The position numbers and the translations under genes are program-made. Positions 15,001 to 23,800 of a stretch of DNA of 64,000 nt are shown one piece after another; the stretch's first letter is position 1; each line of letters starts with the position of its first letter. The notes under the pieces were generated by a model. It saw only the letters and a program-made list of their open reading frames with translations, was not told the DNA's origin and ran no database searches. This DNA comes from Gonatopus flavifemur. Taxonomy: Eukaryota > Arthropoda > Insecta > Hymenoptera > Dryinidae. The stretch lies in NCBI GenBank assembly GCA_018340375.1, contig JAFFJZ010000006.1, positions 21,458,001 through 21,522,000 of the forward strand. Reading direction: 5' to 3'.

Positions 15001-17702
15001 GACTTTGAGGTTGAAGTTTTGTTAATAATAAACTAGTGTATCTTGTGGATCTTTGTATAAAAGAAATATGTGAGAATTCATTGGATTGCTTGTGCATGAT
15101 GTGTTGACAACAAAAATGCATTTATACAAAAGGTCTCCTGTATGGAAATATTTCGCTGAAAAATGTCTGCAAAACTATGAAAAATCTCTGAAAAAAAATG
15201 AAAAAACTCTGAGAAACTCTGAGAATCTCTGAAATTTTGATGAGAAATCTAATATTTTTGGGACATTCTTTATAGACTTTTTTCAGACTTTTTTCAGAGT
15301 TTCTCAGAGTTTTTTCATTCTTTTTCAAAGAAATAGTAACGAAATTGCACTCTGCAAAAACTCTGACAAAACTCTGATGGATTGCTAACATTTTTCTGAC
15401 TTTTAGAAAAAAATTAAAAAATTTTCAAACACTTTTTCACACATGATATTTGAATACGGCATATGAATGTATTTATTGAATTTCAGGATTTTTCAATAAT
15501 CAGAAAAATGTCAACAATTTATTAGAGTTTTGTCAGAGTTTTTTCAGAGTGCAATTTCGTTACTATTTCTCTGAAAAAGTATGAAAAAACTCTGAGAAAC
15601 TCTGACAAAAGTCTGAAAAAAGTCTGTAAAGAATGTCCCAAAAATATTAGATTTCTCATCAAAATTTCAGAGATTCTCAGAGTTTCTCAGTTTTTTCATT
15701 TTTTTTCAGAGATTTTTCATAGTTTTGCAGACATTTTTCAGCGAAATATTTCCATACGGGCTTCCATGCATGGAAGGAATAATCGATTTTTATCCGTTGA
15801 AAAATCCCCTTTAGAAAACGATAGAGAAAACACTCTGTGATTTCTATCGTTCTCGATGAGGAAGTTTTAAAAGACAGATTTTTGTTTAGTATTTAGTTTC
15901 AAAGGTTCATTGAATTACAGGAATTAAAGTTCAGAATGCACTGTAAAAAAAAACTGGAAATTTACTGTGCAACTGGACTGGAAATTTCCAGTGCTAGTAC
16001 TGGAATATGGATATTCCAGTACATGTACAGAGATTTTGTTGTTACGTTACTGAAAATTTACCAAGCATAACTGAAAATTCAGTCATTGTACTGGAATTTT
16101 CAAGTTTGAGATGATGTACTGAAATTTTGCCATGATTTCGCGAAAATTTTACCGGCTCGTACTACAATTTTATAGTTCTTGTTCACCAAAAAAAAATATT
16201 CCCTTAAAAAGGACTTGAGAAAAAATTTGGAATTTAGAAAAAAAAACCTAATCGTTGGTATACTGGAATTATACAGGTTTTTAACTGCAATTCTCAGGTT
16301 TTGTGATGGAATTTTCCAGTTACTATGCAATTGAATTATACAGGTTTTGAACTGCAATTTTCAGGTCGTGTGATGGAATTTTCCAGTTGCTATGCAACGG
16401 AATTTAATCACTGTTGCACTGAAATTTTCCACTTCTATTGGACTTCGTCATTTCTGGCAGGAAAAATTTCAAGTCTTTATATTAAAAATTTCCTGATTGA
16501 GATTTTGAATAATAATTGTAATTGTAGCCAATGAAATTGATATATGAGGTTTTTCCAAGACTTATCCTCTTGTGTTCTAGATATGAAGCATATGTAGTAA
16601 CCCAAGCTGGCCTTCCAACATGTCGCGCTATAGCTCATCGGTTAGGTCTTAGGTTTCAGTTGGTAGGCAGGTAGAAAAGTGTGGGTTCAAATCCTGTTAG
16701 GTAGACATGAGTTTCTGTCCATCCAAATGAACGATCAAAAGTTTCTCAATCATCTTGGAACACAAGGACCCTGCAAAATCACTTTGCGTGAGCAATTTTT
16801 TTTCAATTTTCATGGATATTTTCAGCATTAATTTTCCAGTACATGTCCTGGAAAAGTCCAGCTCGTGTACTGAAAAATTCCAGTACCGAGGCTCAGAAAA
16901 TTTCCAGTTTTGATGCGGAAATTCCATAACGTTTGCACTGAATTTTTGCAGTACAAATGTGCTGAAATTTTCCGGTACATGTACAGGTTAATGACTTTCA
17001 GTACATGTACTGGAATTTTCCGGTGAAATTTTTTTACAGTGTGGTTGTCTTGTGACATGACTTATTTATACTTATCGAATCCAGATGCGAATGCATTACG
17101 AATCCTTTTGGACAGATTAAGTGTTCTTTCCGAACCTCTATATGTTTTCATTTTCACTGTCATAACGGGCATACCTTTGGAATTCTTTTGGGATTCATAT
17201 GAATGATTGTACGTACTCTCAAAGAATTCTCAGAAAAAATGTGGCGTTTAAGTTATAATCTTGAAGAATTGTTTGAGAACTAGTTGTGTTGTCTGGGATC
17301 TCACTGAATAAGAAATGAAAGAAAATCACTGATGATTAGAAGAAGACCATAATATCCGCAATTTGCATTTGGGGTTGCTGGAAAAAAATTGTGAGAAGTC
17401 TGTGGGAATCCTTACCGTTTTATCAAATTTAGCGCTTCTCGAAACGACGAGTAATAATTTCTTTTCATTTGATTTGAAATTTGTTGAATTTTGTTAACCG
17501 ATAGTACGGTATTGTCGTGTTGCAGGAAGATGAGAGTGACGAAGATGCGGTGACCGCACAACCTCAAAGTAGTACGACTCCAAACGCAACATCAAGCTTC
17601 CAACAACAACCACCAACGACGACTCCGTACCTGAGCGAGAGCACGGTTCTCAACAGTGGTGGAGACCGAGTGATGTACACTACCGGTACCCCGAGTTCTT
17701 GA
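80..17702 (+). CDS. Csp: Cysteine string protein (DNAJC5 family), 3' part of gene
   Basis: Four coding exons are visible: 80-232, 297-428, 12227-12286 and 17526-17702 (TGA), all joined in phase 0 at GT-AG sites, giving the last 173 residues. The first exon encodes the end of the J domain ([20 protein letters not shown]) and the linker; the HPD tripeptide and start codon lie before the window. The second exon encodes the cysteine string (nine consecutive Cys after CY, then NFCCGKC), which in this family is palmitoylated and anchors the protein to synaptic and secretory vesicles. Csp works with Hsc70 as a co-chaperone for SNARE proteins. The third exon is only 20 residues, and the C-terminus ([14 protein letters not shown]...) is Ser/Thr/Gln-rich and variable in this family. 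Oddity: intron 2 is 11.8 kb and intron 3 is 5.2 kb, both full of transposon-derived DNA. Identity is near certain; the last exon could be one of several alternatives. Confidence 0.95.
2690..3090. repeat. Imperfect foldback element
   Basis: An inverted repeat is centred near 2890. The best-matching arms begin CACGGAGTATCCCTGG at 2799 and end with the complementary CCAGGGATACTCCGTGG near 2980. Weaker complementarity extends outward: both sides carry TTGAATCCAAC-type sequence (2767 and, reversed, about 3001-3012). It has no coding capacity and is a MITE-like element or the remains of two nested ones. Confidence 0.6.
3147..3300 (-). repeat. Degenerate 'AGAATACAG' repeat block, inverted copy
   Basis: The block is rich in TGTATTCTTNAAGAACTGTATTC-like units, which are the reverse complement of the array at 5382-5735. 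Just inside it, about 3301-3330 (CCAGGTGAATGACTATCGAGG) is also complementary to about 5336-5365. The two blocks may be the ends of one 2.6-kb foldback element with other elements inserted inside it. Confidence 0.5.
3587..4528. mobile_element. MITE-like element with TIR ATACACTGCAAAAA, carrying a nested MITE
   Basis: The left end ATACACTGCAAAAA (3587-3600) matches the reverse complement of TTTTTGCAGTGTAT (4515-4528). The interior contains a second complete inverted-repeat element (3613-3994) and a 'CCCTGGTGGAAAAATTTT' plus 'TTTCAGAGATTTT' tract at about 4268-4420 that resembles the CCCTGGTGAAAA family seen elsewhere. There is no transposase, so this is non-autonomous. Confidence 0.6.
3613..3994. 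mobile_element. MITE with ~37-bp terminal inverted repeats
   Basis: The left end GATACACTGAGAGAAGAGCA with following AATTTGGAGGTTC is mirrored on the right by GAACTTCCAAATCGCTC then TTCTCTCAGTGTATGTC. Length is about 382 bp and it is non-coding. It lies inside the 3587-4528 element, so it inserted later. Confidence 0.7.
5382..5735 (+). repeat. Tandem 'GAATACAGTTCTT / GAATACAGATATTTGA' array
   Basis: Roughly 13-17-bp units built on GAATACAG followed by TTCTT or ATATTTGAG are repeated about 20 times with drift. The long open frames across it come from the repeat structure and are not genes. The inverted partner is at 3147-3300. Confidence 0.75.
5780..6060 (+). repeat. Dispersed repeat, copy 1
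   Basis: The segment contains CATGGATATCAAACTAGAATATTTCC, an ATTCTACTCCATTCAA tract, TTTTGCAATCCGTACC..GGGAAAACCCCAGTG and GGTTGAACCCACAGATACCAA. The same landmarks occur in the same order at 22805-23082, so this is one interspersed repeat family. No coding capacity and no clear terminal repeats were seen. Confidence 0.6.
7310..9479. mobile_element. Outer foldback element split by a TTAA palindrome
   Basis: The arm at about 7318-7372 (GAGTTCTTATCAAGCAAATT..AAATAAGGTGATTTTCTCGAA) is the reverse complement of about 9420-9475 (TTCGAGAAGATCACCTTATTTTGGAATTCGCTTGATAAGAGC). Between the arms sit AT-rich DNA and the 1.0-kb palindrome at 8358-9366. I infer an older foldback that received the palindrome later. 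Confidence 0.55.
8358..9366. mobile_element. piggyBac-like non-autonomous palindromic element (TTAA target duplication)
   Basis: The element starts CCCATTAACGCCCAAGCGCC and ends with its exact complement GGCGCTTGGGCGTTAATGGG. TTAA flanks it on both sides (8354-8357 and 9367-9370), which is the target duplication typical of the piggyBac superfamily. The two arms, each about 480-500 bp, are nearly identical inverted copies around a centre near 8860, so transcription would give a long hairpin. No transposase is present. Confidence 0.8.
9655..10357. mobile_element. Foldback element with ~110-bp arms
   Basis: CTTAAGGGGGGAAATACAATTAGAACG at about 9660 and the following CACCTAGAAG at 9720 are matched in reverse complement by CTTCTAGGTG at about 10281 and CGTTCTAATTATATTTCCTCCCTTAACG at about 10322-10350. 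The interior (9770-10200) has no convincing gene, and the open frames there are low complexity. Confidence 0.6.
10525..10648. repeat. Short inverted repeat (AATCCGTGAAAAGTACTGAGAATC)
   Basis: AATCCGTGAAAAGTACTGAG near 10526 pairs with CTCAGTACTACTTTTCACTGATT near 10617-10640, with CCACTGATTCA / TGATTCACCAGTGG pairing inside. It is a small MITE or MITE remnant. Confidence 0.55.
11411..11761. mobile_element. MITE, CACGGAGAAAAA family, with internal GCTGTGACAGCAA repeats
   Basis: CACGGAGAAAAAGG at 11411 is mirrored by TTTTTTCTCTCCGTGTG ending near 11761. The interior is built of short self-complementary units such as TTTGCTGTGACAGCAAA repeated in both orientations. It shares its terminal motif with the elements at 11775, 31352 and 34766. 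Confidence 0.65.
11775..11973. mobile_element. MITE, TACACGGAAAAAATT family
   Basis: TACACGGAAAAAATTGGTGA at 11775 is mirrored by TCACTAATTTTTTCCATGTA ending at about 11973. Inside, ATTTTCGTTGACTATAGTATGTCACTTT pairs with AAAGTGACATACAAGTCAACG. About 199 bp, non-coding. Confidence 0.7.
12956..13065. repeat. Partial CTAG-rich MITE fragment
   Basis: Repeated, partly palindromic AGCTAGA / AACTAG / CTAGCTG motifs end in TTTCTCTCGGTGTG, which resembles one end of the ACACGGAGAAA family. The opposite end is not evident, so this looks like a truncated copy. Confidence 0.35.
13248..14533 (-). mobile_element. Mos1-like mariner (mauritiana type), inactive
   Basis: Terminal repeats CCAGGTGTGTAAGTATGAAA (from 13248) and the complement of TTTCATAATTGCACACCTGG (to 14533) are flanked by TA on both sides (13246-13247, 14534-14535). 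The total of 1286 bp is normal for mariner. The single transposase gene is on the minus strand and is broken (see next entry). The element sits in Csp intron 3, opposite to the host gene. Confidence 0.93.
13324..14359 (-). pseudogene. Mariner transposase, frameshifted and catalytically mutated
   Basis: Translation starts [20 protein letters not shown] at 14359 and ends SDGQYFE at 13324, colinear with Mos1-type transposase (about 345 residues). There is a one-base frameshift near 14230-14242: the N-terminal frame (EAFGEHAL) must switch to the frame of [15 protein letters not shown]. The DD34D triad is damaged: GDEKW keeps the first Asp and LAPSDY the third, but the second is Gly (LLHGNAPAH where the family has HDN), explained by one A-to-G change. 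The N-terminal helix-turn-helix and the WVPHEL linker motif are otherwise preserved. It is probably a recently dead copy. Confidence 0.9.
15137..15760. mobile_element. Foldback element rich in CTCTGAAA motifs
   Basis: GTATGGAAATATTTCGCTGA at 15140 is mirrored by TCAGCGAAATATTTCCATAC ending at about 15757. The arms are nearly complementary for about 250 bp each (for example ATTTTTGGGACATTCTTTA at about 15253 and TAAAGAATGTCCCAAAAAT at about 15627). The arms consist largely of CTCTGAGAAACTCTGA units. It is non-coding. Confidence 0.75.
15939..17041. mobile_element. CACTGTAAAAAAA element with CTGGAAATTTTCCAGT repeats
   Basis: CACTGTAAAAAAA at 15939 is mirrored by TTTTTTTACAGTG ending 17041 (1103 bp). 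The interior holds many diverged copies of a motif like TGTACTGGAAATTTCCAGT in both orientations, and a tRNA-like segment at 16612-16700. The open frames within come from the repeats. Confidence 0.65.
16612..16700 (+). repeat. tRNA-derived sequence (SINE head or tRNA pseudogene)
   Basis: TATAGCTCATCGGTTAGG resembles a Pol III A box, and GGGTTCAAATCCTG about 57 bp downstream resembles a B box. The sequence between does not fold cleanly into a canonical tRNA in my reading, so a SINE head or decayed tRNA is more likely than a functional gene. Confidence 0.5.
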
Positions 17703-18822
17703 ATTTTCTAAGCACACACACACAAACATACACAAACATCTTTTGTCGGACTTTTTTCAATGATATAATATTTATATACACCCCGGTGTATGTTTATAAT
17801 ATTATAATATTATAATATATAACGTACAAAAGATATGGCTTCGAAACTTCGGAATTAAGAATTTAGTAGAATAATCTTGCATGAAACGTATTTATTTTCA
17901 TGTGAATTCAATTTTATTAATTTTGTATATAATTTATGATACAAGGGAAGAGAGAAGGGGTTGACTTTGATAGAAAGAGAAAAAATTCCTGCTTTTGAAT
18001 GGCGATTTTATTTTTTATTGTGTATTATTATTATTAATATTATTATTATTATTATTATCTTATCATCGTCATCATCATCATCATCATCATGTATGATCGA
18101 TTCATTAACTTTAAAAGCATCCAGTAGTAAACTAATGATTTGTAAGATTCATCAGCTTCCTGCCACTTTGTTTGAAACCTTTTCTCAACGATTCATCGAT
18201 TCGTACTTGTACTTATCTCTAATTCATCGTTGAAGTTTTGTTGTATCGATATTTCAAAACTTTCTTTTTATAAAGTACTAAAGTTGAGGAAGTTGATAAT
18301 CGGCTACCGGATATACGGGATAATTGAATACCTAACAAACAATTGAATACGTACCATTTCATTGAGGATCCATCGATCGAAGACATATCTCGAAAATTTC
18401 AATTATCTTGTATATATAAATGAAGAAACACGTGTGTGTGTGTGTGTTCAGATTCCATCTCTTCGGAGGTGTTATGTGAACGGATATCACCAATTTTTGA
18501 CCGTTTAGCTTCGTTTTCATTTTGCCTCTGTTTTGTTCGATCATTGTTGTATCACAATTTTGCACTCCCTGTAATGTAATTAGTTTGACTGTTAGATAGT
18601 CATTATATAATTGAAGAAGGACAAAAAAGAGAAGACGATGCTTCACGAAAGAAGATTACAACTAATATATGTAAGCGATAGTCGTTGGATAAAATCTAAC
18701 TGATCGATGATACAGTGAATTTTATTATTATATTCTTAAATGGACCAAACGTATAACACGAATTCAACACTCAATTTGACAAGGAAATGAAACTAATACA
18801 AAATTGAAACCGAATGAATAAA
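17703..18822 (+). other. Csp 3' untranslated region, probable
   Basis: The AT-rich sequence after the Csp stop includes (ATT)n and (TCA)n tracts at 18026-18090 and a (TG)n run near 18430. The first AATAAA I found on this strand is at 18817-18822, a candidate polyadenylation signal. No coding potential was seen on the + strand. Confidence 0.45.
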
Positions 18823-18897
18823 ATTGTGTAATAGAAGAAAACGAATTTTTGTTTTTTTTTATCGAAATTTTTTGGAATTGATTTAATATTTTTTTTG

Positions 18898-19197
18898 TTA
18901 TCTAAACTGTGAATAGTTTTGATAGATGGATAATATACGAATGCACGCATTGTGGTGAATTTTGATTAGGATACATGGTTTATTATTGCTCTTTCGTCTA
19001 CTGGTATCCTTCGTAGGTTGATCTTTCTCTATCATCTCATCTTTCATCAAATTCGATATCCCCTCGAGATATTCATACACCATATTGGGCGCTGAAATTA
19101 AAAAAAAAAGAATGACAGAGCGGAATGATGAATTGAATCCAGGGTAAGTAATCATACCTTTAAAATACACCATGGATCCTATTGCGTTACAACGCAT
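18898..19197 (-). CDS. Unidentified two-exon fragment
   Basis: On the minus strand, 19197-19158 reads MRCNAIGSMVYFK and splices through a well-formed 66-bp intron (donor gtatga; acceptor with a T-rich tract, ttaatttcag) to 19091-18898, continuing APNMVYEYLEGISNLMKDEM and ending at a stop. The reading phase agrees (G|CG = Ala). I do not recognise the protein. The upstream exon could extend to an acceptor at about 19203, and the block at 19401-19499 may belong to the same gene. It could be a small real gene convergent with Csp, or chance. Confidence 0.3.
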   Translation of the reverse strand: MRCNAIGSMVYFKGMITYPGFNSSFRSVILFFLISAPNMVYEYLEGISNLMKDEMIEKDQPTKDTSRRKSNNKPCILIKIHHNACIRILSIYQNYSQFR

Positions 19198-19400
19198 CCC
19201 ACTTGCATGGAAATTTTATTGCGATTCGCATATCAGTAGCGTTGAGATTTATGGAATCAAAGTAGGACCATAATTCTCTAATCGATCATATCTTTTTGCA
19301 TGTGTTCTATTCGAAATGACTCTTTTTATTGTAAGCTGAATAAAATTTGCTCCTTTTAAAGTACTCGTATCTAAGAAATTCGACTAGTTGAAAGAATATT

Positions 19401-19579
19401 TTAACGTAGCGCAGCTACAAATCCTTTCGTAGGTGGAATGGACAGCGGGACCAACGCGGTTCCAACCAAATGGTAGTCGGGGAGTACGTGAGAAAATATC
19501 TGACGATGATGCTACTACAAGAATTCTTCATCAGAAGTCATTAATACGTTATGACCTTTCGAAAAATACGCCTTGGTGA
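19401..19579. other. High-complexity block open on both strands
   Basis: This block is richer in G+C than its surroundings. On the plus strand, after acceptor tttcgtag, 19433-19579 encodes 48 residues (VEWTAGPTRFQ...SKNTPW) and is followed by AATAAA at 19701 and 19897, as a last exon would be. On the minus strand, after acceptor atcgtcag, 19499-19401 encodes IFSHVLPDYHLVGTALVPLS and 12 more residues. Only one reading can be the main one. A plus-strand alternative last exon of Csp is possible by phase but unsupported. Confidence 0.3.
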
Positions 19580-20024
19580 GAATAGTTCATAACGACTTAT
19601 TAAAATACTATATAAATATTATAGATAAATATTGAAAAGAAAAAATTAACATTTCAAACGAAAACTTTGTGATCATCGTAACTTAAATTCAAGTGTATAA
19701 ATAAAGAATTGTTCAATCGATATGTTCCGACAAAAGAAAAAGAAAAATAACTTATTTGACTTCTGTAATTTTATGTGTCTCACTGTGCATTTAACACATT
19801 TAAAAATTGTATACATTTCTGAAAAAAAAAAAAAACAATCTTAATAATGCTAATCCTGTAGTGGTATTATGAAATATGTATTTATGGAACTTAAAATAAA
19901 GAATCGTAAGTTTAAATTCGAGATCTGTAATTCATTCAGTTTTCTTGTTTATCCAGAAAGCGAAGGGTACAGTCGTTGATTATTTCATGTTCTTAAAGTT
20001 GATCCGATGGATTATTATTATTAT

Positions 20025-20621
20025 TCATCTTTTGGAATGAACTCCTTGAAACTGAAAACATCGTTTAAAAAGTGTGAATATCTGTTCAATTCGTCTCAAT
20101 AAACCATTAAAACTTCAATATTTGATTTCCGAGCAACCGCTACTGGCCGTTCTTCGTTGAATTCATTCGCCAAGTTGGAAAACGAAAATTCAAGTATCTC
20201 ATAATTTTTCAATTCAAAGTAAAGCGATGCGCAATGTTTTATAAGATTCGACAAAGTTTCTATAAAAAATGATCGTGCATCACTAACGCAACGCTGAATT
20301 TTTCTCATTGGTCGGAGACTAGTGCTTTTGAATAATTTCCCTATAAGTTACTATCTTTCAGCGAATGAGAAAAATTCGGTATCACAATACACTGTTTATT
20401 GCAGCTTCAAACCCAGATAAAGAATTCCAAGAGAGTTATTTATTATAAATATATATTGTGCATTAATTGTGGTTGTTGTTGAATGTTCAGTGAATTTTGA
20501 AACACCGGCTGAACGGGGATCTACCAGGCGTGTAAACAAAACTGTCGCTCGTGCGAAATTCCACCTTTTCCCAACGTTCATCGAATACCCGCCCCAAATC
20601 CACGTAATGTAACTTATCCAT
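20025..20621 (-). CDS. Unidentified small protein, three exons, divergent from HPS4
   Basis: The model has exon 1 at 20621-20525, exon 2 at 20340-20144 and exon 3 at 20051-20025 (TGA), giving about 106 residues. The start ATG has an ideal context (gccgccATGG). Exon 1 encodes MDKLHYVDLGRVFDERWEKV then EFRTSDSFVYTP. It splices in phase 1 (G|GG) to exon 2, which encodes KLFKSTSLRPMRKIQRCVSD and a long helical-looking stretch ending NEFNEERP. Exon 2 may instead read on to a stop at 20096. No signal peptide or membrane segment is visible, and I do not recognise the family. The start lies 265 bp from the HPS4 start on the opposite strand, which suggests a shared promoter. Confidence 0.4.
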
Positions 20622-20885
20622 GGCGGCAAAGAAACCGAGATTCCTTTCGGCGTGTATTAAATAAATCAAACGAAATTCATTATTATGTTTCTAATTGATA
20701 CAATCGAAAGGTGCATTTCCAGTGAAGTGCATTTTTCTTTAAAAAATCAACTGGAACCACGGTGAAGACAATCAAAGAAAATAATAAATTCAGACTCTGA
20801 AAACGAACTCGCCGACCGCAGCCCGAAGGAGCATTTTTGTTGACATTTATCGAGCACGACCGGAGAAACGTCAACAATCATCACC
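20622..20885. promoter_or_regulatory. Putative bidirectional promoter, HPS4 and small gene
   Basis: The 264 bp between two opposed start codons with good Kozak contexts (CCATGG on each side) contain several CpGs in an otherwise AT-rich region. This is inferred from layout; no TATA or Inr element is claimed. Confidence 0.35.
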
Positions 20886-23800
20886 ATGGCAAAGTATGAG
20901 AGAGATAGCGTAAAATCATGATTACATAATTGTGTTGTATTATTTAATTATAACAGCAGTAGATATATAGTTTCTCCAATTCACCGATAACGAATTGTTT
21001 ACTACAAAACACTCTCTTTGTGTTTCATTTATATTACAAACTACGAATGAATCAAACCGTGAATGAAATTTCATAACTTTTTGCTCTTTTTCTCTTCATT
21101 TTTTCTTATTTCTTTGATATTCTTCTCGATATCGGGAACGCACGTGCGTGACGTTACGAAATGTCACTTTATAAATCTGTCATTTTTATCAAAGACCATT
21201 CTGATTTCAAACTCGTGTGAGTTGTGGTCGTTTAAATGTTCTTTCGCTTATATCACATTGTTTCTCTCATTTACATTTTTTCGTTACCAGTGAAACAACG
21301 TTTAGTAGATTATCCATCTCGCTTGCTGTATCTTTCATTCTCCATCCCACCTCGTATCTTGCACGTAACCAAGTAATCAAAGTAATTTGATACGTTTGTA
21401 GAGTATGTAATATTGGATCGTATAATTTGTAATATATACATTTACACTTTACTTGACACCTGATTTGTAAAAATTATTCTTTATTATTACTCGAGGAGCA
21501 GTCGACGAGAGCGATAGTGCGTGTTTTTTTTGTTTATATATGTACATTCAATTATGAAAAAGAGATCTCCCTGGAATTGATGAAATTCCAAAATTCTAGT
21601 TTGAAAATGAACAGGTGAGAGGTTTTCTGCAATTTTGAAAAATCTTGCTTCAAACTTTTTATCGGTTGGGATTTGAATTTATGGAAGTCTTCTGTTGCGT
21701 CGTGTTGCGTAAAGTGATAGAAATTATCATAGGCTGCACATGTTTCGGTGACTCACTTTGGCAAGTTGAATAAACAAAATTCAGATACTTCGATAATTCC
21801 TTGTTCGATTCATTAAGACCCGATCAAGAATTTTTTGTCATTTTGAAATAAGGAATTTTCAAAGGTGTATCGAAGATTTTTTGAATCAATTCTATCACAC
21901 ATTTGGTAGCTAATGCATCGTATCGCTAGAACGAATGAGCACAAATTACTACCAATTGAAATTTACTTTGTATTATTTTTCCCTTTAGATTCCAAAGAGA
22001 TCCAAATGAAATTTGAACCTTGAGAAAGTAATGAGATTTAATTTCGTAAAAAGTTCAAGGAAATCTGTTTTGTGCGAGGAAAGAAAAAAAAAAAAGAGAA
22101 GTATAGATCTGATTATATAAATCACGTGGAACGTGAAAACTTACATAAGTAAAAAAAACTTCAACAAACACACTTTTTACGACTGATCTGCTGGGGAAAA
22201 AAAATCACTTTGAAGCATCATAAAGTATACACACGTTTCGTTCTTTTTCGATTTGCATAATAGAGATTTTATACAATCGTAAGAACATTCGTTCATCTTT
22301 GAAAGTTTCTAGAATATCTGCATAATTTGTAGAGTTGAAAAAACCTGAATTTATTCTTTAAAATTCACTTCACTGGATCCAATCAGGTTTTATCGGGTTT
22401 AATCAAATTGAACTAGATTTTCTGTAATGATTTTTCCTATAATCTACTAATTTTGATTGTATAGAAAAATATACAATGATGAAAAATGAGGTATTATTTG
22501 ACATCATCGTGGAGAAATCCTGAATAAACTCAAAACTTACTTTTCACGTAATCTAAAATCAAGTATGGGACTAGTAAAATTTTCAAGTGTAATTTACTCC
22601 AACTGTAATACATCTCTCTGCAATTTGATCTACGTCCCCACAATTCAAATTGAATATTGCAGGTCTTTGTATTTATTTTACGATTTAACAAACATTTTTT
22701 CTTCGTCAAACCAAAGAAAGAACTAATCGAAATCATGAGAATGTTGTACTCGATTCACCGCAATCATATTATTCTGTTCTTTTTGCTCATAATATCCCTG
22801 ATGGTCCATGTTATTTATGTCAATATCCCATGAATATCATACTAGAATATTCCCTTGTGAAGATCAAGAATAGAAATAGATTGAAATTACATCCAATGGA
22901 ATCTATTTGAATCCATTTTTATGGCGTATATTCCACGATGAAGAAGAATTCTACCCGATTCAATGGGATTCTATATAAATTAGAGCACTGAATGGGGTTT
23001 TCAGGGTTTCTTTCAATCCGTATCCACCGGGAAAAAACCCAGTGAGTGCACTTCGGTTGGACCCACAGATGCCAATCTTGATAATTTGACATCATGAACA
23101 AATTCCTGTAATAAACAAATCAATAAAATAAATTACTTGAATCAATGAATTCCCTCGATCAACGATTATTAAAAATATATCGAATCTACCTTCGATGCAC
23201 TTTGCACTCATAACAATGTTCCACTTTACAAAGAAATAAAATTAAACAAAAAATCTTAATAAGATGATTCAACATACTATTCTTCGTAAGAATCCATTCC
23301 AGCCATAGAACCGGTTCGGTTATTCGTCAACAAACTTGACATTCTATCTCTTCATTTTTATTAATTTGTTCATATCTTCACGTTTATTGCAATACGCAAT
23401 TAACAGTCACAATGTATCGGTGTAAAATATACTTCATATTTATAAATCATATTTAATGAATCCACATTTCTTTGTATTCCTCTCAAATAGAAAATTTGAA
23501 TATTTATTTTACTCAAAAAATATACTCACCACTCAATAATTGCGAGTCCATCGAATCATCGGTGCACAAGAAGAATATTCGAATAATTGTTTGATTCTGG
23601 GTATTGTATCGAGTCCACGCCTTGTGCATGTGAATCTTATCTCTTATCAGTTGTTGCTGATTCATTACCTCTTCATTTTCAAAACTGTTTCAAGCGTTGC
23701 GACAACAAAACTGATAATAAAAATCATACACTTCTCCTTTGAAAAAGAAATAAAAAGAAAATAACAAAATGTGTATTGTTGAGTTATTAACCTTTCGAGT

